64,000 nucleotides of DNA from G963665495 sp963665495 (GTDB taxonomy: Bacteria > Desulfobacterota > Desulfovibrionia > Desulfovibrionales > Desulfovibrionaceae): assembly GCA_963665495.1 (NCBI GenBank), contig OY762289.1, positions 5,642,001-5,706,000 on the forward strand, given 5' to 3'. Below the pieces are notes generated by a model. That model had not been told where the DNA came from. It ran no database searches and was given only the letters and a program-made list of their open reading frames with translations. Shown piece after piece: positions 34,979 through 44,386 of the stretch (the first letter of the stretch is position 1; every line of letters starts with the position of its first letter). The position numbers and the translations under genes were made by a program.

Positions 34979-36292
34979 ATGCTGACGCTTGATTCTTTAC
35001 GTTCTCAAAGCAACACTATTGCCGTTGTGGGCCTCGGATACGTAGGTCTGCCGCTTGCGGTTGCGTTTGATAAATATTTTAAGGTGATAGGCTTCGATAT
35101 ATCTGAGAGCAGAGTTAAGGAGCTGAAGCAGGGGCTCGACAGAACCGGCGAAGTCGAAAACGAAAAAGTCAAAACGAGTTCCATCGAATATACCTCCGAT
35201 CCTACGCGGCTTGCGGATGCCTCTGTAATCGTCGTGGCCGTGCCCACCCCCATAGACCGGTATCGGAGTCCCGATCTAACCCCGGTGCGTGGCGCTTCCG
35301 AGACCGTGGGCAAGCACATGAGCAAAGGATGTGTTGTGGTTTATGAATCCACGGTCTATCCTGGACTCACCGAGGAAATTTGCGTTCCCATTCTGGAAAA
35401 AGAATCCGGCCTGTCCTGCGGGACTGACTTCAAAGTGGGCTATTCGCCCGAGCGGATCAATCCTGGCGATAAGGAACATACGCTGGAAAGCATCGTTAAA
35501 GTCGTTGCCGGCGAGGATCAGGAAACCACAGAGTTTCTGGCCGGATTCTACGGCATGATTCTCAAGGCAGGAGTGCATAAGGCGCCGAGCATTAAGGTCG
35601 CCGAAGCAGCTAAAGTCATTGAAAATACGCAGCGGGATCTGAACATCGCCCTGATGAATGAGTTGTCCCTGCTGTTTGCGCATATGGGCATCGATACCGC
35701 GGAAGTGCTCGAGGCGGCCAAGACGAAATGGAATTTTCTGCCGTTCAGTCCGGGGCTCGTCGGAGGACACTGCATAGGCGTTGACCCGTATTATCTGACG
35801 TTTAAGGCTGAATCCCTGGGATACCATCCGCAGGTTATTCTGGCCGGGAGACGGATCAACGACAACATGGGCAAGCATGTCGCCGAAGTTTCCATTAAAA
35901 TGCTGAACAAAAACTGTTGCGTCATCCGCTCGGCGCGGATTGCCGTGCTGGGATTGACTTTCAAGGAAAATGTTCCGGATCTGCGCAACACGAAAGTCAT
36001 CGATATTGTCAAAGAGCTGAAGGAATACGGGGGCGAGGTCCTTGTCCATGATCCCATGGCCGACAATGAGGAGGCTTTGAAAGAATACGGACTTGAACTG
36101 CAGCCGCTGAGTGCGCTTAAGGATCTGGATGGCATCATAGTCGCCGTACCGCACCGGGAATATTTTGATTTTACACCGGAAAAAATAAAGAGTTGGTTTC
36201 GCGACCAGACCAAGCCGGTTCTTCTGGACGTGAAAGGCATGTATGATAAACAAGCTATGCAGGACGCAGGATTCAATTACTGGCGGCTTTAA
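34979..36292 (+). CDS. Nucleotide-sugar 6-dehydrogenase (TviB/WbpA/WbpO type)
   Basis: A 437-residue enzyme of the UDP-glucose/GDP-mannose dehydrogenase family. The NAD-binding motif is GLGYVG at residues 18-23 and the catalytic cysteine lies in GGHCIGVDPYYL (Cys about 265). The GVDPYYL form and ESTVYPGLTEE suggest the subgroup that oxidises UDP-N-acetylhexosamines to uronic acids rather than UDP-glucose itself. It probably supplies an acidic sugar for surface polysaccharide or glycoprotein glycans. GCAGGAG supports the ATG at 34979; the frame is open 21 codons further upstream. Confidence 0.88.
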   Translation: MLTLDSLRSQSNTIAVVGLGYVGLPLAVAFDKYFKVIGFDISESRVKELKQGLDRTGEVENEKVKTSSIEYTSDPTRLADASVIVVAVPTPIDRYRSPDLTPVRGASETVGKHMSKGCVVVYESTVYPGLTEEICVPILEKESGLSCGTDFKVGYSPERINPGDKEHTLESIVKVVAGEDQETTEFLAGFYGMILKAGVHKAPSIKVAEAAKVIENTQRDLNIALMNELSLLFAHMGIDTAEVLEAAKTKWNFLPFSPGLVGGHCIGVDPYYLTFKAESLGYHPQVILAGRRINDNMGKHVAEVSIKMLNKNCCVIRSARIAVLGLTFKENVPDLRNTKVIDIVKELKEYGGEVLVHDPMADNEEALKEYGLELQPLSALKDLDGIIVAVPHREYFDFTPEKIKSWFRDQTKPVLLDVKGMYDKQAMQDAGFNYWRL

Positions 36293-36367
36293 AAGAAACC
36301 AAGGAAGGGCTTGATGGTTGCGGACTTGCCGCGGATCGTTTGCTGGGATGACTGCTGACGCGGTTTT

Positions 36368-36547
36368 ATGGAGGCGAGTTCGCTTCTTAGAGAAATGCAG
36401 CCGGGGCAGGAGGCCTGCCTTGAGATTGCACCGGACCAGCGCAGCAAGATCGATATCATTCTGCGCCATCGTAACGGCAGAGTCATATCGCAGGAGCCGC
36501 TGCCGGATAACAAGCTTTTGCTGGTCGTGAAAAAGCGTTCGGAATGA
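36368..36547 (+). CDS. 59-residue protein overlapping mqnB start
   Basis: The frame begins at the only ATG after an in-frame stop at 36356 and ends in TGA at 36545-36547, overlapping the mqnB start as ATGA. The product starts MEASSLLREMQPGQEACLEI and ends in LLLVVKKRSE. It reads like a short beta-strand-rich domain and has normal codon use. The ribosome site is weak. The 4-bp overlap with mqnB argues for a real translationally coupled gene. No family recognised. Confidence 0.5.
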   Translation: MEASSLLREMQPGQEACLEIAPDQRSKIDIILRHRNGRVISQEPLPDNKLLLVVKKRSE

Positions 36548-37254
36548 TCGTACTCGCCACAGCCACGCGCATGGAAATGGATGCGGTTCTTGCCGGTATC
36601 AGGAGCAGAACCGCTTCGCCCAATGAAGGAACCTGGCTGCAGCAGGAGCATGGCGGACGTCGGCTGTGTCTGCTCGTTACCGGGATCGGGCCGGTCAATG
36701 CCGCTTTGTCCCTGGGCAGACTGATCGGCACGCAGCCGGGCCTCAATGGCGTCTGCAATCTCGGAGTGGCCGGAAGTTTCGATCTGGAGCGTTTTCCGCT
36801 GGAGTCCGCGGCCGTGTCGAGCCAGGAAATCTGGCCCGAGTTCGGGCTCCGTACCGATTCGGATGTGCAGGCTGCGGGCTTGAAACTCGCACAGGCTCCC
36901 GCCGGTCTGCGCGGTCAGGAGGGGCCGGTATTTGATCGTTTACGGCTGAACCCGCTGACGGATGCTTCCGCCATGGGGATTCAACTGCCGGAAGCGTGCC
37001 CGACGGCGGTTTCCTTGAGCGTTGCCGGTGTCACAGCCAGCGCCGGACTGGCTCAGAAATTTCGAAGTTGTTATCAGGCTGATCTGGAAAATATGGAAGG
37101 ATTTGCGCTGGCTTTTGCCGCCTTTTCCAATGACTTGCCCTTTGTCGAAGTCCGCAGTGTCTCTAACCGCGTGGGCTCCCGGAGCAAAGAGGACTGGCGG
37201 CTGAAACAGGCACTGAAAAAACTTTCCGAACTTGGCGCTACGCTTTTCACCTAA
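36544..37254 (+). CDS. mqnB: Futalosine hydrolase
   Basis: A 236-residue nucleoside-phosphorylase-fold hydrolase. It has GIGPVNAALSLGRLI, a GVAGSF segment and the C-terminal ENMEGFALAFAA, with Glu-Met-Glu-type ribose recognition as in MTA/SAH nucleosidases, plus VEVRSVSNRVG. MqnB splits futalosine into dehypoxanthine futalosine and hypoxanthine in the futalosine route to menaquinone. A polyprenyl diphosphate synthase gene, which could make the quinone side chain, follows 158 bp downstream and supports the call. Confidence 0.87.
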   Translation: MIVLATATRMEMDAVLAGIRSRTASPNEGTWLQQEHGGRRLCLLVTGIGPVNAALSLGRLIGTQPGLNGVCNLGVAGSFDLERFPLESAAVSSQEIWPEFGLRTDSDVQAAGLKLAQAPAGLRGQEGPVFDRLRLNPLTDASAMGIQLPEACPTAVSLSVAGVTASAGLAQKFRSCYQADLENMEGFALAFAAFSNDLPFVEVRSVSNRVGSRSKEDWRLKQALKKLSELGATLFT

Positions 37255-37412
37255 GGCTGATACGTACGCCCAACGGTTGGGCTGGTTTATCTGGTTGTAA
37301 TTGTATGATAAAAAGTTTCAGGATGATCGGCGTTCCTTGGTGCGAACACTAATTGCCCTTGACCAAGCACTGACGCTTGAGAAGCGGAATAAAAGCGGGT
37401 ATCAGACTATCC

Positions 37413-38381
37413 ATGCACGAACTAGTTTCTTATTTTGAACGCGAACTCCCACGAGTGAACGATGAATTGGATGCCTGCACTTCCCGGTTGCATCCGCTTG
37501 TGAAACCGATGGCCGACCACGTGCTCCAGGCAGGTGGAAAGCGCCTCAGGCCCATTTTGACCCTGTTGACTGCCAAGGGCCTCGGATATACGGGCAATAG
37601 CGCCTATAATCTGGCCTGCGCCATGGAATTGTTTCATTCGGCCACACTGCTCCATGACGATATTCTGGACAGTTCTCAGCTGCGGCGCGGCGTGGCATCG
37701 GCGCATACGATTTTTGGCGAGACCAAGACCATTCTCACGGGTGACGCGTTGCTCGCGCTGGGAAACCAGCTGGTGGCGGAATACGGCATCCCCGAGTTGA
37801 GCTTGTGTATTTCTGAAGGCATCGTCGCCACTGTTACCGGCGAGATAGTGGAGATCGACCACACCAGAAACGTGGCCATCGATGAGTCCACCTATCTTGA
37901 AATCATCACCGGTAAAACCGCGTATCTCATCAAGGCGGCCTGTAAATGCGGAGCCATTCTTGCCGGAGCATCCCCGGAGCAGATCAACGCTGCGGGGGAA
38001 TACGGCCTCAAATTGGGGATCGCGTTTCAGCTGATTGATGACTGTCTTGATTACGCGTCCTCAGCGGAGAAAACCGGCAAACCCGTTGCAACCGATCTGC
38101 TGGAAGGCAAACTGACGCTCCCTTTTCTGTATTTTTTCGATCAGGCGGATACGCAAACCAAGGCCGACATTGCGGCGAAGATCAAAGATAATCTTCTTAA
38201 AGAGTCCGATATTGCCGTAATCGTCCAGACTGTCCGGGATGGCGGGTATGACCGGCGGACTAAGGAAATGGCGCAGGCGTACCTTGATGGCGCCCAACAG
38301 GCCCTGGAGGTCTTCCCGCAGTCAGCGGAACGCGGATTGCTTGAAAAAGCCCTGGAGTATGTCCTGCGGCGCGAACGGTGA
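37413..38381 (+). CDS. Polyprenyl diphosphate synthase (long-chain, trans type)
   Basis: A 322-residue trans-isoprenyl diphosphate synthase. The first Asp-rich motif is LLHDDILD, the second is QLIDDCLDY, and GGKRLRPIL and GDALLA are also family signatures. Length and pattern fit octaprenyl/heptaprenyl synthases (IspB/HepT-like) that make quinone side chains. It follows mqnB, so menaquinone is the likely product pathway. The ATG at 37413 has a weak ribosome site; a TTG 36 bases upstream is an alternative start. Confidence 0.9.
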   Translation: MHELVSYFERELPRVNDELDACTSRLHPLVKPMADHVLQAGGKRLRPILTLLTAKGLGYTGNSAYNLACAMELFHSATLLHDDILDSSQLRRGVASAHTIFGETKTILTGDALLALGNQLVAEYGIPELSLCISEGIVATVTGEIVEIDHTRNVAIDESTYLEIITGKTAYLIKAACKCGAILAGASPEQINAAGEYGLKLGIAFQLIDDCLDYASSAEKTGKPVATDLLEGKLTLPFLYFFDQADTQTKADIAAKIKDNLLKESDIAVIVQTVRDGGYDRRTKEMAQAYLDGAQQALEVFPQSAERGLLEKALEYVLRRER

Positions 38382-38510
38382 TGCGGCCCCGGCCCTGAAA
38401 AAAGCTGTTCCATCATGCCCCAGTGGCCTGACAGCTGGATGCCTAAAAACAAATTTTTGAAAAACCAACGCGTTTCGTTTTAACGAGTGCATCTGATCAC
38501 GTTCCGGAAA

Positions 38511-38609
38511 GGAGTATTCGAGGGATGTCCTCCTGGATAAGTGGAGACACCAGGTCATGAGCCGATCCCGGAGGCGGATTTTCCACCGGGACAGCCTTCT
38601 CGAAACTCC
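38511..38609 (+). promoter_or_regulatory. Structured leader of purL (possible regulatory RNA)
   Basis: GGAGT-A-TTCGAG (38511-38522) pairs with CTCGAA-ACTCC (38599-38609) in an 11-bp helix with one bulge. Inside, CCTGG 38532-38536 pairs with CCAGG 38550-38554, and TCCCGG 38566-38571 pairs with CCGGGA 38586-38591. Alternative pairings compete (TGTCC 38526-38530 with GGACA 38589-38593; GTGGA with TCCAC). A closing stem, two hairpins and mutually exclusive pairings are features of riboswitches. A 20-codon frame with five arginines (38557-38619) lies inside. It does not match the ZTP or purine riboswitch consensus as I remember them. Confidence 0.4.
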
Positions 38610-38678
38610 CTTTCAATAACATATCCCCGGCTGTAGCGGGACTGTCTCTGCAGCCGAATTACACGCGGAGAGACCATC

Positions 38679-41600
38679 ATGTTGCAACGTATCGAGGTTG
38701 CCCTGCGGCCAGAGGTCCAGGATGTTGTCGGACAGGGAATTAAAAAGAAGATAAGCGATTTTCTCAACATATCCGTGAATGAAGTCCGGATAATCAAAGT
38801 CTTTACCGTTCAGGGACTTTCCTCCGAAAATATCGACCGCGTGCTGGAAAACGGCGCCCTGCATGATCCGGTGCTGCATTTTCCTTCGCTTGAGCCCCTG
38901 GCCTCGGATTTCGACTGGGTGATCGAGGTGGGGTTTCGTCCGGGCGTTACCGACAATGAAGGCCGTACGGCCAAAGAGGCCATCGCTCTGGTGGCTGGTC
39001 TGGACGCCGCGCAGGCAAAAGATCTGGCCGTGTACACTGCCAGTCAGTTTGTGATCAGCGGCGATCTCAAAGAGCACGACGTCGAACGCATCGGGCGCGA
39101 TCTGCTGGCCAACATTCTCATCCAGCGTTTCGAATTCAAAAGCAGCGAGCAGTGGAAGCAGAATCCCGGCTTCGAGGCCAAGGCCGCGCGGGTATCGGGG
39201 CAGGCCATGGACACGGTGGAAACCATCGATCTTCAGGCAATGGACGACGCCAGCCTGGAAGCCTTCAGCCGCAAAAACGTGCTGGCTCTGAATCTTGAGG
39301 AGTTGCACACCATACGCGATTACTACGCGCAACCGGACGTACGCGCGATGCGCAAAGAAAACGGCTTCCCGGAACTGCCCACGGACGCGGAAATCGAATG
39401 CCTGGCGCAGACCTGGTCCGAACACTGCAAACATAAAATTTTCAGCGCCCGTATTCGTTATACGGATGAGGAAAATAACGAAACGCGCGAATTCGACAGT
39501 CTGTACAAGACGTTTATCCAGAAAACTACTGCTGCGCTGCGCGAGCGTATGGGCAAGGACGATTTTTGTCTGTCCGTATTCAAGGACAACGCCGGCGTCA
39601 TCAGCCTGAGCGACGAGCATAATGTCTGCATCAAGGTGGAAACCCACAACAGTCCGTCCGCACTGGATCCTTACGGCGGAGCACTGACGGGAATCGTGGG
39701 CGTCAACCGCGATCCCATGGGTACGGGCATGGGCGCCCGGATGCTCTGCAATACGGACGTGTTCTGCTTTGCTTCGCCTTTTCACCAGGGCGAGCTGCCG
39801 CCGCGCCTGCTGCATCCGCGGCGTGTTCTGGAAGGCGTACGTGAGGGCGTGGAGCACGGCGGCAACAAATCTGGCATCCCCACAGTCAACGGCAGCCTGG
39901 TGTTTGATCAGCGCTACCTGGGCAAACCTCTGGTTTTTTGCGGCACGGTGGGCATCCTGCCCAAGGAGATTTGCGGCAAGCCCAGCTACGAAAAGGCTGC
40001 TCAGGCGGGCGACGCGGTGGTCATGGTCGGCGGCCGTATCGGCAAAGACGGCATCCACGGCGCAACGTTTTCCTCCGAAGAATTGCACGAAGAATCTCCG
40101 GCCACGGCCGTACAGATCGGCGATCCCATCACCCAGCGCAAGATGTATGATTTTCTGATGCGCGCGCGGGATATGGGGCTGTACAACGCCATCACGGACA
40201 ACGGTGCGGGCGGCCTGAGTTCTTCGGTGGGCGAAATGGCCGAAGATACCGACGGCGTGGTCATGGACCTGGCCAAGGCGCCTTTGAAATACGACGGACT
40301 GCGTCCTTGGGAGATTCTGCTTTCCGAAGCCCAGGAGCGCATGACGGTGGCCGTGCCCCAGGATAAACTGGAAACCTTCCTTTCACTGGCCGGAGAGATG
40401 AGTGTCGAAGCCACCTGCCTGGGAGAATATACGCCGAGCGGTCGTTTCGAGGTCCGCTACGACGGCAAGCCCGTGGCATTGCTGGATATGGACTTTCTGC
40501 ACAACGGCGTTCCGCAGATGGAGCTGGAAGCGGTCTGGAAAAAACCGCAGCTGGAAGAGCAGGGCGCCGCGCCATCCGATCTGGACGCGGGGCTCGAACA
40601 GGGCAGCCTGCTGCACCGGATGCTCGGACGGCTGAACATTTGCAGTAAGGAATATATTGTTCGCCAGTACGATCATGAAGTGAAAGGCGCCAGCGTGGTC
40701 AAGCCCCTGGTGGGCGCACTGCGCGACGGCCCGTCCGATGCGGGCGTGATGCGGCCTGTGCTGGGACGTCCGGAAGGACTGGTGGTTTCCCACGGTATCT
40801 GTCCGAAGTTCAGCGATCTGGATGCCTACTGGATGATGGCCAATGCCGTTGACGAAGCCGTGCGCAATGCCGTGGCCGTGGGCGCGGACCTGCGGCACAT
40901 GGCCGGCGTGGACAATTTCTGCTGGTGCGATCCGGTCCAGTCCGAAAAGACTCCCGACGGCCGCTACAAGCTCGCACAGCTGGTCCGGGCCAACCAGGCC
41001 CTGGCCCATTTCTGCTTGGGCTTCGGCGTGCCTTGCATCTCGGGCAAGGATTCCATGAAAAACGATTACACTGGCGGCGGCAAAAAGATTTCCATTCCGC
41101 CCACAGTGCTGTTCTCGGTCATCGGTGTTGTGCCGGACGCATCCAAGGCCGTGAGTTCGGACTTCAAGAATCCGGGCGACCGTGTCTACCTGCTGGGCAT
41201 GACCCGTGCGGAACTCGGTGGTTCGGAACTGGCTTCCGAACTCGGAGTCAACGGCGGCGGCGTTCCCGAAGTGGAGGTCGTAGCCGCGCGCGAGCGCTAT
41301 CTGGCCGTGCACGAAGCCATCAAGAGCGGCCTGATCAACGGTTGCCACGATCTTTCCGATGGCGGCCTGGCTGTGGCCCTGGCTGAAATGGCCATTGGCG
41401 GACGCCTGGGAGCCCGCATCGATCTTCAACAGGTGCCCACTCCGGCCGGTTCCTTATCAACAACGGAAATACTCTACAGCGAATCCGCCAGCCGCTTGCT
41501 GGTAACTGTACCGGAATCCCGGATTGCGGCTTTTGAAGCCCTGTTCGCCGGTCAGTGCTGCGCGTTGCTGGGCGAAGTGACCGCAGGTGATGCGCTGGAG

Positions 41601-41681
41601 CTGCACCGCAAGGAGCAGCCGGTGCTGTGCGAACCTGTCACGGCGCTGCTGCAGAGCTGGAAAGCCACGCTCGATTGGTAA
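38679..41681 (+). CDS. purL: Phosphoribosylformylglycinamidine synthase, PurS-PurL fusion
   Basis: A 1000-residue protein. Residues about 1-170 resemble PurS-type sequence. The ATP-grasp-unrelated PurL synthase core follows, with TWSEHCKHKIF, ETHNSPSALDPYGGA, GGRIGKDGIHGATFSS, ITDNGAGGLSSSVGEMAE and, in the second half, GISGKDSMKND-type ISGKDSMKND. It performs the fourth step of purine synthesis (FGAR to FGAM). It lacks the C-terminal glutaminase domain of the 1300-residue enterobacterial enzyme, so PurQ must be encoded elsewhere. A GGAGAG site precedes the ATG, and a 297-bp foldable leader lies upstream. Confidence 0.95.
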   Translation: MLQRIEVALRPEVQDVVGQGIKKKISDFLNISVNEVRIIKVFTVQGLSSENIDRVLENGALHDPVLHFPSLEPLASDFDWVIEVGFRPGVTDNEGRTAKEAIALVAGLDAAQAKDLAVYTASQFVISGDLKEHDVERIGRDLLANILIQRFEFKSSEQWKQNPGFEAKAARVSGQAMDTVETIDLQAMDDASLEAFSRKNVLALNLEELHTIRDYYAQPDVRAMRKENGFPELPTDAEIECLAQTWSEHCKHKIFSARIRYTDEENNETREFDSLYKTFIQKTTAALRERMGKDDFCLSVFKDNAGVISLSDEHNVCIKVETHNSPSALDPYGGALTGIVGVNRDPMGTGMGARMLCNTDVFCFASPFHQGELPPRLLHPRRVLEGVREGVEHGGNKSGIPTVNGSLVFDQRYLGKPLVFCGTVGILPKEICGKPSYEKAAQAGDAVVMVGGRIGKDGIHGATFSSEELHEESPATAVQIGDPITQRKMYDFLMRARDMGLYNAITDNGAGGLSSSVGEMAEDTDGVVMDLAKAPLKYDGLRPWEILLSEAQERMTVAVPQDKLETFLSLAGEMSVEATCLGEYTPSGRFEVRYDGKPVALLDMDFLHNGVPQMELEAVWKKPQLEEQGAAPSDLDAGLEQGSLLHRMLGRLNICSKEYIVRQYDHEVKGASVVKPLVGALRDGPSDAGVMRPVLGRPEGLVVSHGICPKFSDLDAYWMMANAVDEAVRNAVAVGADLRHMAGVDNFCWCDPVQSEKTPDGRYKLAQLVRANQALAHFCLGFGVPCISGKDSMKNDYTGGGKKISIPPTVLFSVIGVVPDASKAVSSDFKNPGDRVYLLGMTRAELGGSELASELGVNGGGVPEVEVVAARERYLAVHEAIKSGLINGCHDLSDGGLAVALAEMAIGGRLGARIDLQQVPTPAGSLSTTEILYSESASRLLVTVPESRIAAFEALFAGQCCALLGEVTAGDALELHRKEQPVLCEPVTALLQSWKATLDW

Positions 41682-41706
41682 TCATTGAAATAAACGAAAC
41701 GGATAT

Positions 41707-42192
41707 ATGAATAATCTGAGCATCAGACAGGCAACGGCGGATGATGCGTCGTTGCTGCTGGATTTTATTACGGAATTGGCGAGGTATGAAAAAGCCGAAC
41801 ATGAGGTCCTGGCGTCGGAAGCGCAGATCCGGGAATCGCTATTTTCTGAGCGGGCGAGCGCCAATGCGCTGATTTGTCTGCAGGATGGCGAACCCATCGG
41901 ATACGCGGTGTACTTTTTCAACTACTCCACCTGGCTGGGAAAAAACGGCATCTACCTCGAGGATCTCTACATCACGCCCCAAAAGCGTAACTGCGGCGCG
42001 GGAAAATTCGTGCTGCAGCACCTGGCCCGCCTGGCGGTAGCCGAAGGCTGCGGCCGTTTTGAATGGGCCGTTCTGGACTGGAACGAGCCCGCGATCAAGT
42101 TCTATGAAAAAATCGGCGCACGCCCGCAAAGCGAGTGGATTATTTACCGCTTGACGGGCGAGGCTCTGAGCAGTTTCGCTGCCGGCGAATAA
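41707..42192 (+). CDS. GNAT-family N-acetyltransferase
   Basis: A 161-residue acetyltransferase. It shows the GNAT order: IRQATADDASLLLDFI at the start, then IYLEDLYITPQKRNCGAGKFVLQHLARLA (motif A, with a degenerate acetyl-CoA loop), CGRFEWAVLDWNEPAIKFYEKIGA (motif B) and a short tail. The pattern is that of diamine acetyltransferase-like (SSAT) GNATs. It starts 25 bp after purL and may be co-transcribed. Its stop codon TAA coincides with the 3-bp target duplication of the IS3 element that follows. Confidence 0.88.
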   Translation: MNNLSIRQATADDASLLLDFITELARYEKAEHEVLASEAQIRESLFSERASANALICLQDGEPIGYAVYFFNYSTWLGKNGIYLEDLYITPQKRNCGAGKFVLQHLARLAVAEGCGRFEWAVLDWNEPAIKFYEKIGARPQSEWIIYRLTGEALSSFAAGE

Positions 42193-42228
42193 TGAGCCGT
42201 CCTGAAATGGATTGACGGTTTTAGAGGA

Positions 42229-43070
42229 TTACGATCGGGCTGCGTGGGAAACCTCGCAGCCCGATTTATGTACACTTTCCGGCGTTTGCATATCCAAACT
42301 CAGGTGCGGTCGTTCAGAGTTATAAATCTCTACTGACTCTTTCACCAGGGCATTGAGTTCTTCATAATTGCTACAGTTAACAAACAAAAACTCTTGCTTG
42401 AGGATGCCATTCATGCGTTCGGCCAAGGCATTCTGGTAACAATCGTACCCGTCTGTCATGGAAGGAATCATCCTCGCCTCTTTTAGCTTCCCTTGGTAAA
42501 GTGCCGAAGCATATTGAAGCCCTCTGTCCGAATGGTGGATTGTGCGCTTTGTTGTCAGTCGACTTTTGGCGGCTATGTCCAATGCGCGAGACGCCCCTTC
42601 GGCCCCTAGATCAGGGTTCAAACTATGTCCCATAATCTTCCTGCTAAAGGCATCCGTGATCAGAGACAGGTAGTACGTCCGTTTGTTTGTCACCAAATAG
42701 GTAATATCGCTGACAAACACTTCCTCTGGTCCCGTAGGCTGGTTTTCTTTGAGCAAATTGGGATGCTTTTTCATCCAATGCCTTGAGTTTGTGGTCTTTG
42801 TGTAGTTTTTCTTCGGCCTTATAAGCATATGCTCCTCGCGCAACATAGCGAATAAGGCATCACGGCCAAGTTTGATGCCCTTCGCGGAAATCGCTTCACG
42901 TAGCAAGGCATACAGCTTCCTTGTTCCAAGCCGCGGCATTCTGGCCCTGACCGCAAGCACCAGCTTCTTCACGATCTGAAGCTGACACATACGAGTTTCA
43001 TGGCGTTTTTCCGCCTGATAAATAGATTGTCGACTCACCCCGAGCAGCTTGCAGCAAGCAGATAAACTTA
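42229..43070 (-). pseudogene. IS3-family transposase orfB, split from orfA by ISL3 insertion
   Basis: The reading frame contains a full DDE integrase core of the IS3/IS2 type (FVSDITYLVTNKRTYYLSLITDAFSRKIMGHSL, HHSDRGLQYAS, and NALAERMNGILKQEF with the final Glu). Its apparent ATG at 43077 lies inside the ISL3 inverted repeat, so it is not the native start. In the original element this frame was reached by -1 frameshifting from orfA. The ISL3 insertion separates the two, so a normal OrfAB fusion transposase can no longer be made. Confidence 0.88.
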
Positions 43071-44381
43071 GGCTCATCCGGTCAAAGCGTACTTCGCCTC
43101 ATGAATCCCCATGATCCTGAGTTTGAAGAATTCCATATCTCGATAACCGTATGCTTGCCTTTTCATTGTTTTGATTTTGTTGTTTGTTCCTTCCATTGGC
43201 CCCGATGTTATCGGATGATCGTACCAGGCCAGGATGCCAGACCGGTGAGCCGCCAAAGTTCCACCTATCGTCATCAAAGGGCCGAGTCCTGAGACTCTGG
43301 CACGAGCAATCCAGTCATTGAGGAAAATCTCAGCTTCCGACTTGCTGGATTGATTCCATATTTGCCGCAAATCTTCCTTCATGTAGTACGCAAGCGCCAG
43401 TGGTTGATTGTATTTCAACGCCTCGTTCAAACGCTCCCGCTCGTTTCGATTCACATCAAGGTTGTCAGGATTTTTCAAAAGGAGCCACCGGCTTCCTTTG
43501 AGTACATCCTTGCCCATGCTGTCTTTCAACTCCCGGTATTGCTTGCGACGAACTTCCGTAAGTTTGTCGTTCATCAATTTGACCACATGAAAATGGTCGA
43601 AAACCAATGGTACTCCTGGCAAATTCTCCAGCACGGCTCCAATATAGGCTGCACTCAAGTCCGTAGCCACAGCACGAATTTTTGCCCGAGAACGCTTCAG
43701 TTTCCTCCAAAATGGTTTCAGCGCGTTAGCTCCTTTGCCGTCCCCCACAAAAATCACCGCGCCGCTTTTCAAATCCATGACCAAAGTCAGATATTTGTGC
43801 CCCTTGCGGACACTTATTTCGTCAATGGCAAAATACCTGAGCTTTGAAAGCTTGGGGTTGCTATATTTCCGTTGAAGGTTGCGTTTGAAAATATCTTTGA
43901 CGCTATCCCAGCCGATACCCAATAGATTGGCGGCATCAAGCATGGTCATAGTTTTCACCAAGAACAAAACGAACCGCTCAAATGCCTTTGTATACCAGCG
44001 TCTTTTATTCGCAATTTTGATGTCTATGCGTCGTACACAACCACATTTCCTGCACTCGACGCGCGGCACGTTTACCACCAGCCAGACTGGTTTGAACCCA
44101 ATAGGCACTGTCCTTAGCCACCGTTCAGATTCCCCGCGTCGCAATACGTTTTTGCTCTTGCAAGAGGGACATCGGAGCATCTTGGCTTTCGGTTGGACAT
44201 GAAAAATCAGGCTACCAGAAACGTATGTTTGCCGAATGTAGTCGTAGCCGACCAACCCGAACGCATGGTACATCAAACTCGTGGACATGGTGGTTCCTCC
44301 GTTCGATTCTCATTGGCGTGAAAATCGACTGGACTCCATGTCCACTCTTTTTGTCAAAAGTACGCTTCATCCGGATGAACC
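43071..44381 (-). mobile_element. ISL3-family insertion sequence (1311 bp) with 8-bp target duplication
   Basis: The ends are related inverted repeats: left GGCTCATCCGGTCAAAGCG (43071 onward) and, on the minus strand, right GGTTCATCCGGATGAAGCG (44381 backward). The GG(C/T)TC start is typical of ISL3. TAAACTTA occurs immediately outside both ends (43063-43070 and 44382-44389), a perfect 8-bp target duplication. One transposase gene fills the element. It landed exactly at the orfA stop codon of the resident IS3 element. Confidence 0.95.
43074..44288 (-). CDS. ISL3-family transposase
   Basis: A 404-residue intact transposase. The N-terminal zinc-binding part is CPSCKSKNVLRRG and VECRKCGC. The DDE core follows (YFAIDEISVRKGHKYLTLVMDLKSG, VATDLSAAYIGAV, VFDHFHVVKLMNDKL), and the C-terminal GPMEGTNNKIKTMKRQAYGYRDMEFF supplies the catalytic Glu. 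These are ISL3-family hallmarks. The stop codon lies within the left inverted repeat. The frame has no interruptions, so the element may still be active. Confidence 0.95.
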   Translation of the reverse strand: MSTSLMYHAFGLVGYDYIRQTYVSGSLIFHVQPKAKMLRCPSCKSKNVLRRGESERWLRTVPIGFKPVWLVVNVPRVECRKCGCVRRIDIKIANKRRWYTKAFERFVLFLVKTMTMLDAANLLGIGWDSVKDIFKRNLQRKYSNPKLSKLRYFAIDEISVRKGHKYLTLVMDLKSGAVIFVGDGKGANALKPFWRKLKRSRAKIRAVATDLSAAYIGAVLENLPGVPLVFDHFHVVKLMNDKLTEVRRKQYRELKDSMGKDVLKGSRWLLLKNPDNLDVNRNERERLNEALKYNQPLALAYYMKEDLRQIWNQSSKSEAEIFLNDWIARARVSGLGPLMTIGGTLAAHRSGILAWYDHPITSGPMEGTNNKIKTMKRQAYGYRDMEFFKLRIMGIHEAKYALTG

Positions 44382-44386
44382 TAAAC

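Noticed and set aside
38511..38609. ZTP riboswitch, purine riboswitch or small SRP RNA before purL
   Set aside because: Size and closing stem are suggestive, but the ZTP core, the purine three-way-junction residues and the SRP GGAA-capped domain are not present.
43075..43077. Native start codon of IS3 orfB
   Set aside because: This ATG belongs to the ISL3 inverted repeat. In the uninterrupted element orfB was read by -1 frameshifting from orfA.
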